In this document: positions 6,284 through 6,592 of the stretch, piece after piece
Layout: every line of letters starts with the position of its first letter
Position numbering within the stretch: position 1 is the stretch's first letter
The notes under the pieces: generated by a model
What the model was told of the DNA's origin: nothing
The model's database searches: none
Seen by the model: the letters and a program-made list of their open reading frames with translations, nothing else
Source of the DNA: Methanosarcinaceae archaeon
GTDB lineage: Archaea; Halobacteriota; Methanosarcinia; Methanosarcinales; Methanosarcinaceae
Length of the DNA: 6,592 nucleotides
Reading direction: 5' to 3'
Assembly: GCA_016926455.1 (NCBI GenBank)
Contig: JAFGOO010000180.1
Location: 1 to 6,592, forward strand
Translations under genes and position numbers: made by a program

Positions 6284-6530
6284 CTTGGAAATGCCAAGTT
6301 GGACAATATTGAGTGTCATATGGTATGTTATTCTAAATATAAAAATGAAGTATTGAATAATAGTGTTGAAATCATATTAAAGTTGCCGAGTCTGAACTTG
6401 GCATAACTATTGAACGAATGAAAGTTACACCAGACCTTCATCTTTTTTCAAATCACCACCAACAGCAAGCCCACATTTTATAGTGCAGCAATTGAAGGGA
6501 TATATCCTTAGTTCCCAAAATTTAAGCGCA
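6284..6530 (+). pseudogene. Decayed, truncated IS200/IS605-type transposase (tnpA)
   Basis: On the plus strand this reads as the first two thirds of a Y1 transposase broken into three frames. The first gives NIECHMVCYSKYKNEVLNN (from ~6305) and SVEIILK. A frameshift leads to VAESELGITIERMKVTPD (to ~6435) and LHLFS, where the family has PDHLHLF, so one His codon appears lost. A further shift gives FKSPPTASPHFIVQQLKGY (~6449-6505) and then a TAG near 6528. The C-terminal part with RLPTLWTRSYY and the catalytic tyrosine region is not found; the homology ends before a short hairpin at 6562. It lies ~63 bases after the 6184-6221 hairpin, which probably was its left end. It is related to the minus-strand tnpA remnant at 2898-3348 but clearly diverged from it, so they are not recent copies of one element. 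Confidence 0.8.
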
Positions 6531-6561
6531 TAGTATATTTTACCTATTTACTCCTCACCCC

Positions 6562-6592
6562 TTCATGCGTTTTTACGCATGAATTTATTCTT
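6562..6592. repeat. 9-bp perfect hairpin followed by T-rich sequence
   Basis: TTCATGCGT (6562-6570) and ACGCATGAA (6575-6583) pair perfectly around a TTTT loop, followed by tttattctt to the window edge. It could be a transcription terminator for a rightward transcript or, read leftward (ttcatgcg...cgcatgaagggg), the end hairpin of another insertion element beyond the window. The sequence does not decide between these. Confidence 0.45.

Noticed and set aside
6257..6297. Inverted repeat ttggcaagc ... gcttgg / tgccaa as an operator
   Set aside because: The arms are short and interrupted, they lie at the head of a dead tnpA, and nothing links them to a regulator.

Overview
The window looks like chromosome from a methanogenic archaeon, most likely a member of the Methanosarcinales. 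The best evidence is a complete gene for formylmethanofuran:tetrahydromethanopterin formyltransferase (ftr). Its 297-residue product has the usual length of the methanosarcinal enzyme. Two archaeal-type membrane proteins (a site-2 protease with CBS domains and a TraB-family protein), AT-rich spacers with TATA-like boxes, and decayed IS200/IS605 insertion sequences fit the same source. The genus cannot be fixed from this sequence.

Layout. Bases 1-227 (+) hold the 3' end of a heavy-metal (copper-type) P-type ATPase, which appears damaged by small indels. Bases 276-1880 (+) encode an unrecognised 534-residue protein with about five N-terminal membrane helices and a long cytoplasmic region of degenerate helical repeats. 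Bases 1969-2862 (+) are ftr, ended by a hairpin plus T-run that overlaps its last codons. Bases 2863-3641 hold no intact gene. They contain a broken tnpA on the minus strand, an imperfect IS-end hairpin, and plus-strand scraps of a second tnpA and of a tnpB C-terminus. Bases 3642-6102 (-) form a two-gene unit: an M50 site-2 protease with two CBS domains, followed by a TraB/PrgY-family membrane protein whose start lies at or near the protease stop codon. Bases 6103-6592 hold the promoter side of that unit, a perfect 16-bp hairpin, and another broken tnpA running rightward and cut off before its C-terminus.

How the genes relate. ftr carries the one-carbon step of methanogenesis and seems to be transcribed alone, from its own promoter to its own terminator. 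The protease and TraB genes overlap or nearly so and probably share one transcript; both products are predicted membrane proteins with protease-type motifs, so a shared membrane or proteostasis role is plausible but unproven. The insertion-sequence debris lies in the spacers, and none of the transposase genes could make a full protein. I found no tRNA, rRNA, CRISPR array or clearly new defence system. The items most worth a second look are the unrecognised 534-residue protein, the protease/TraB pair, and the matching hairpin-to-tnpA geometry at two separate insertion-sequence remnants.
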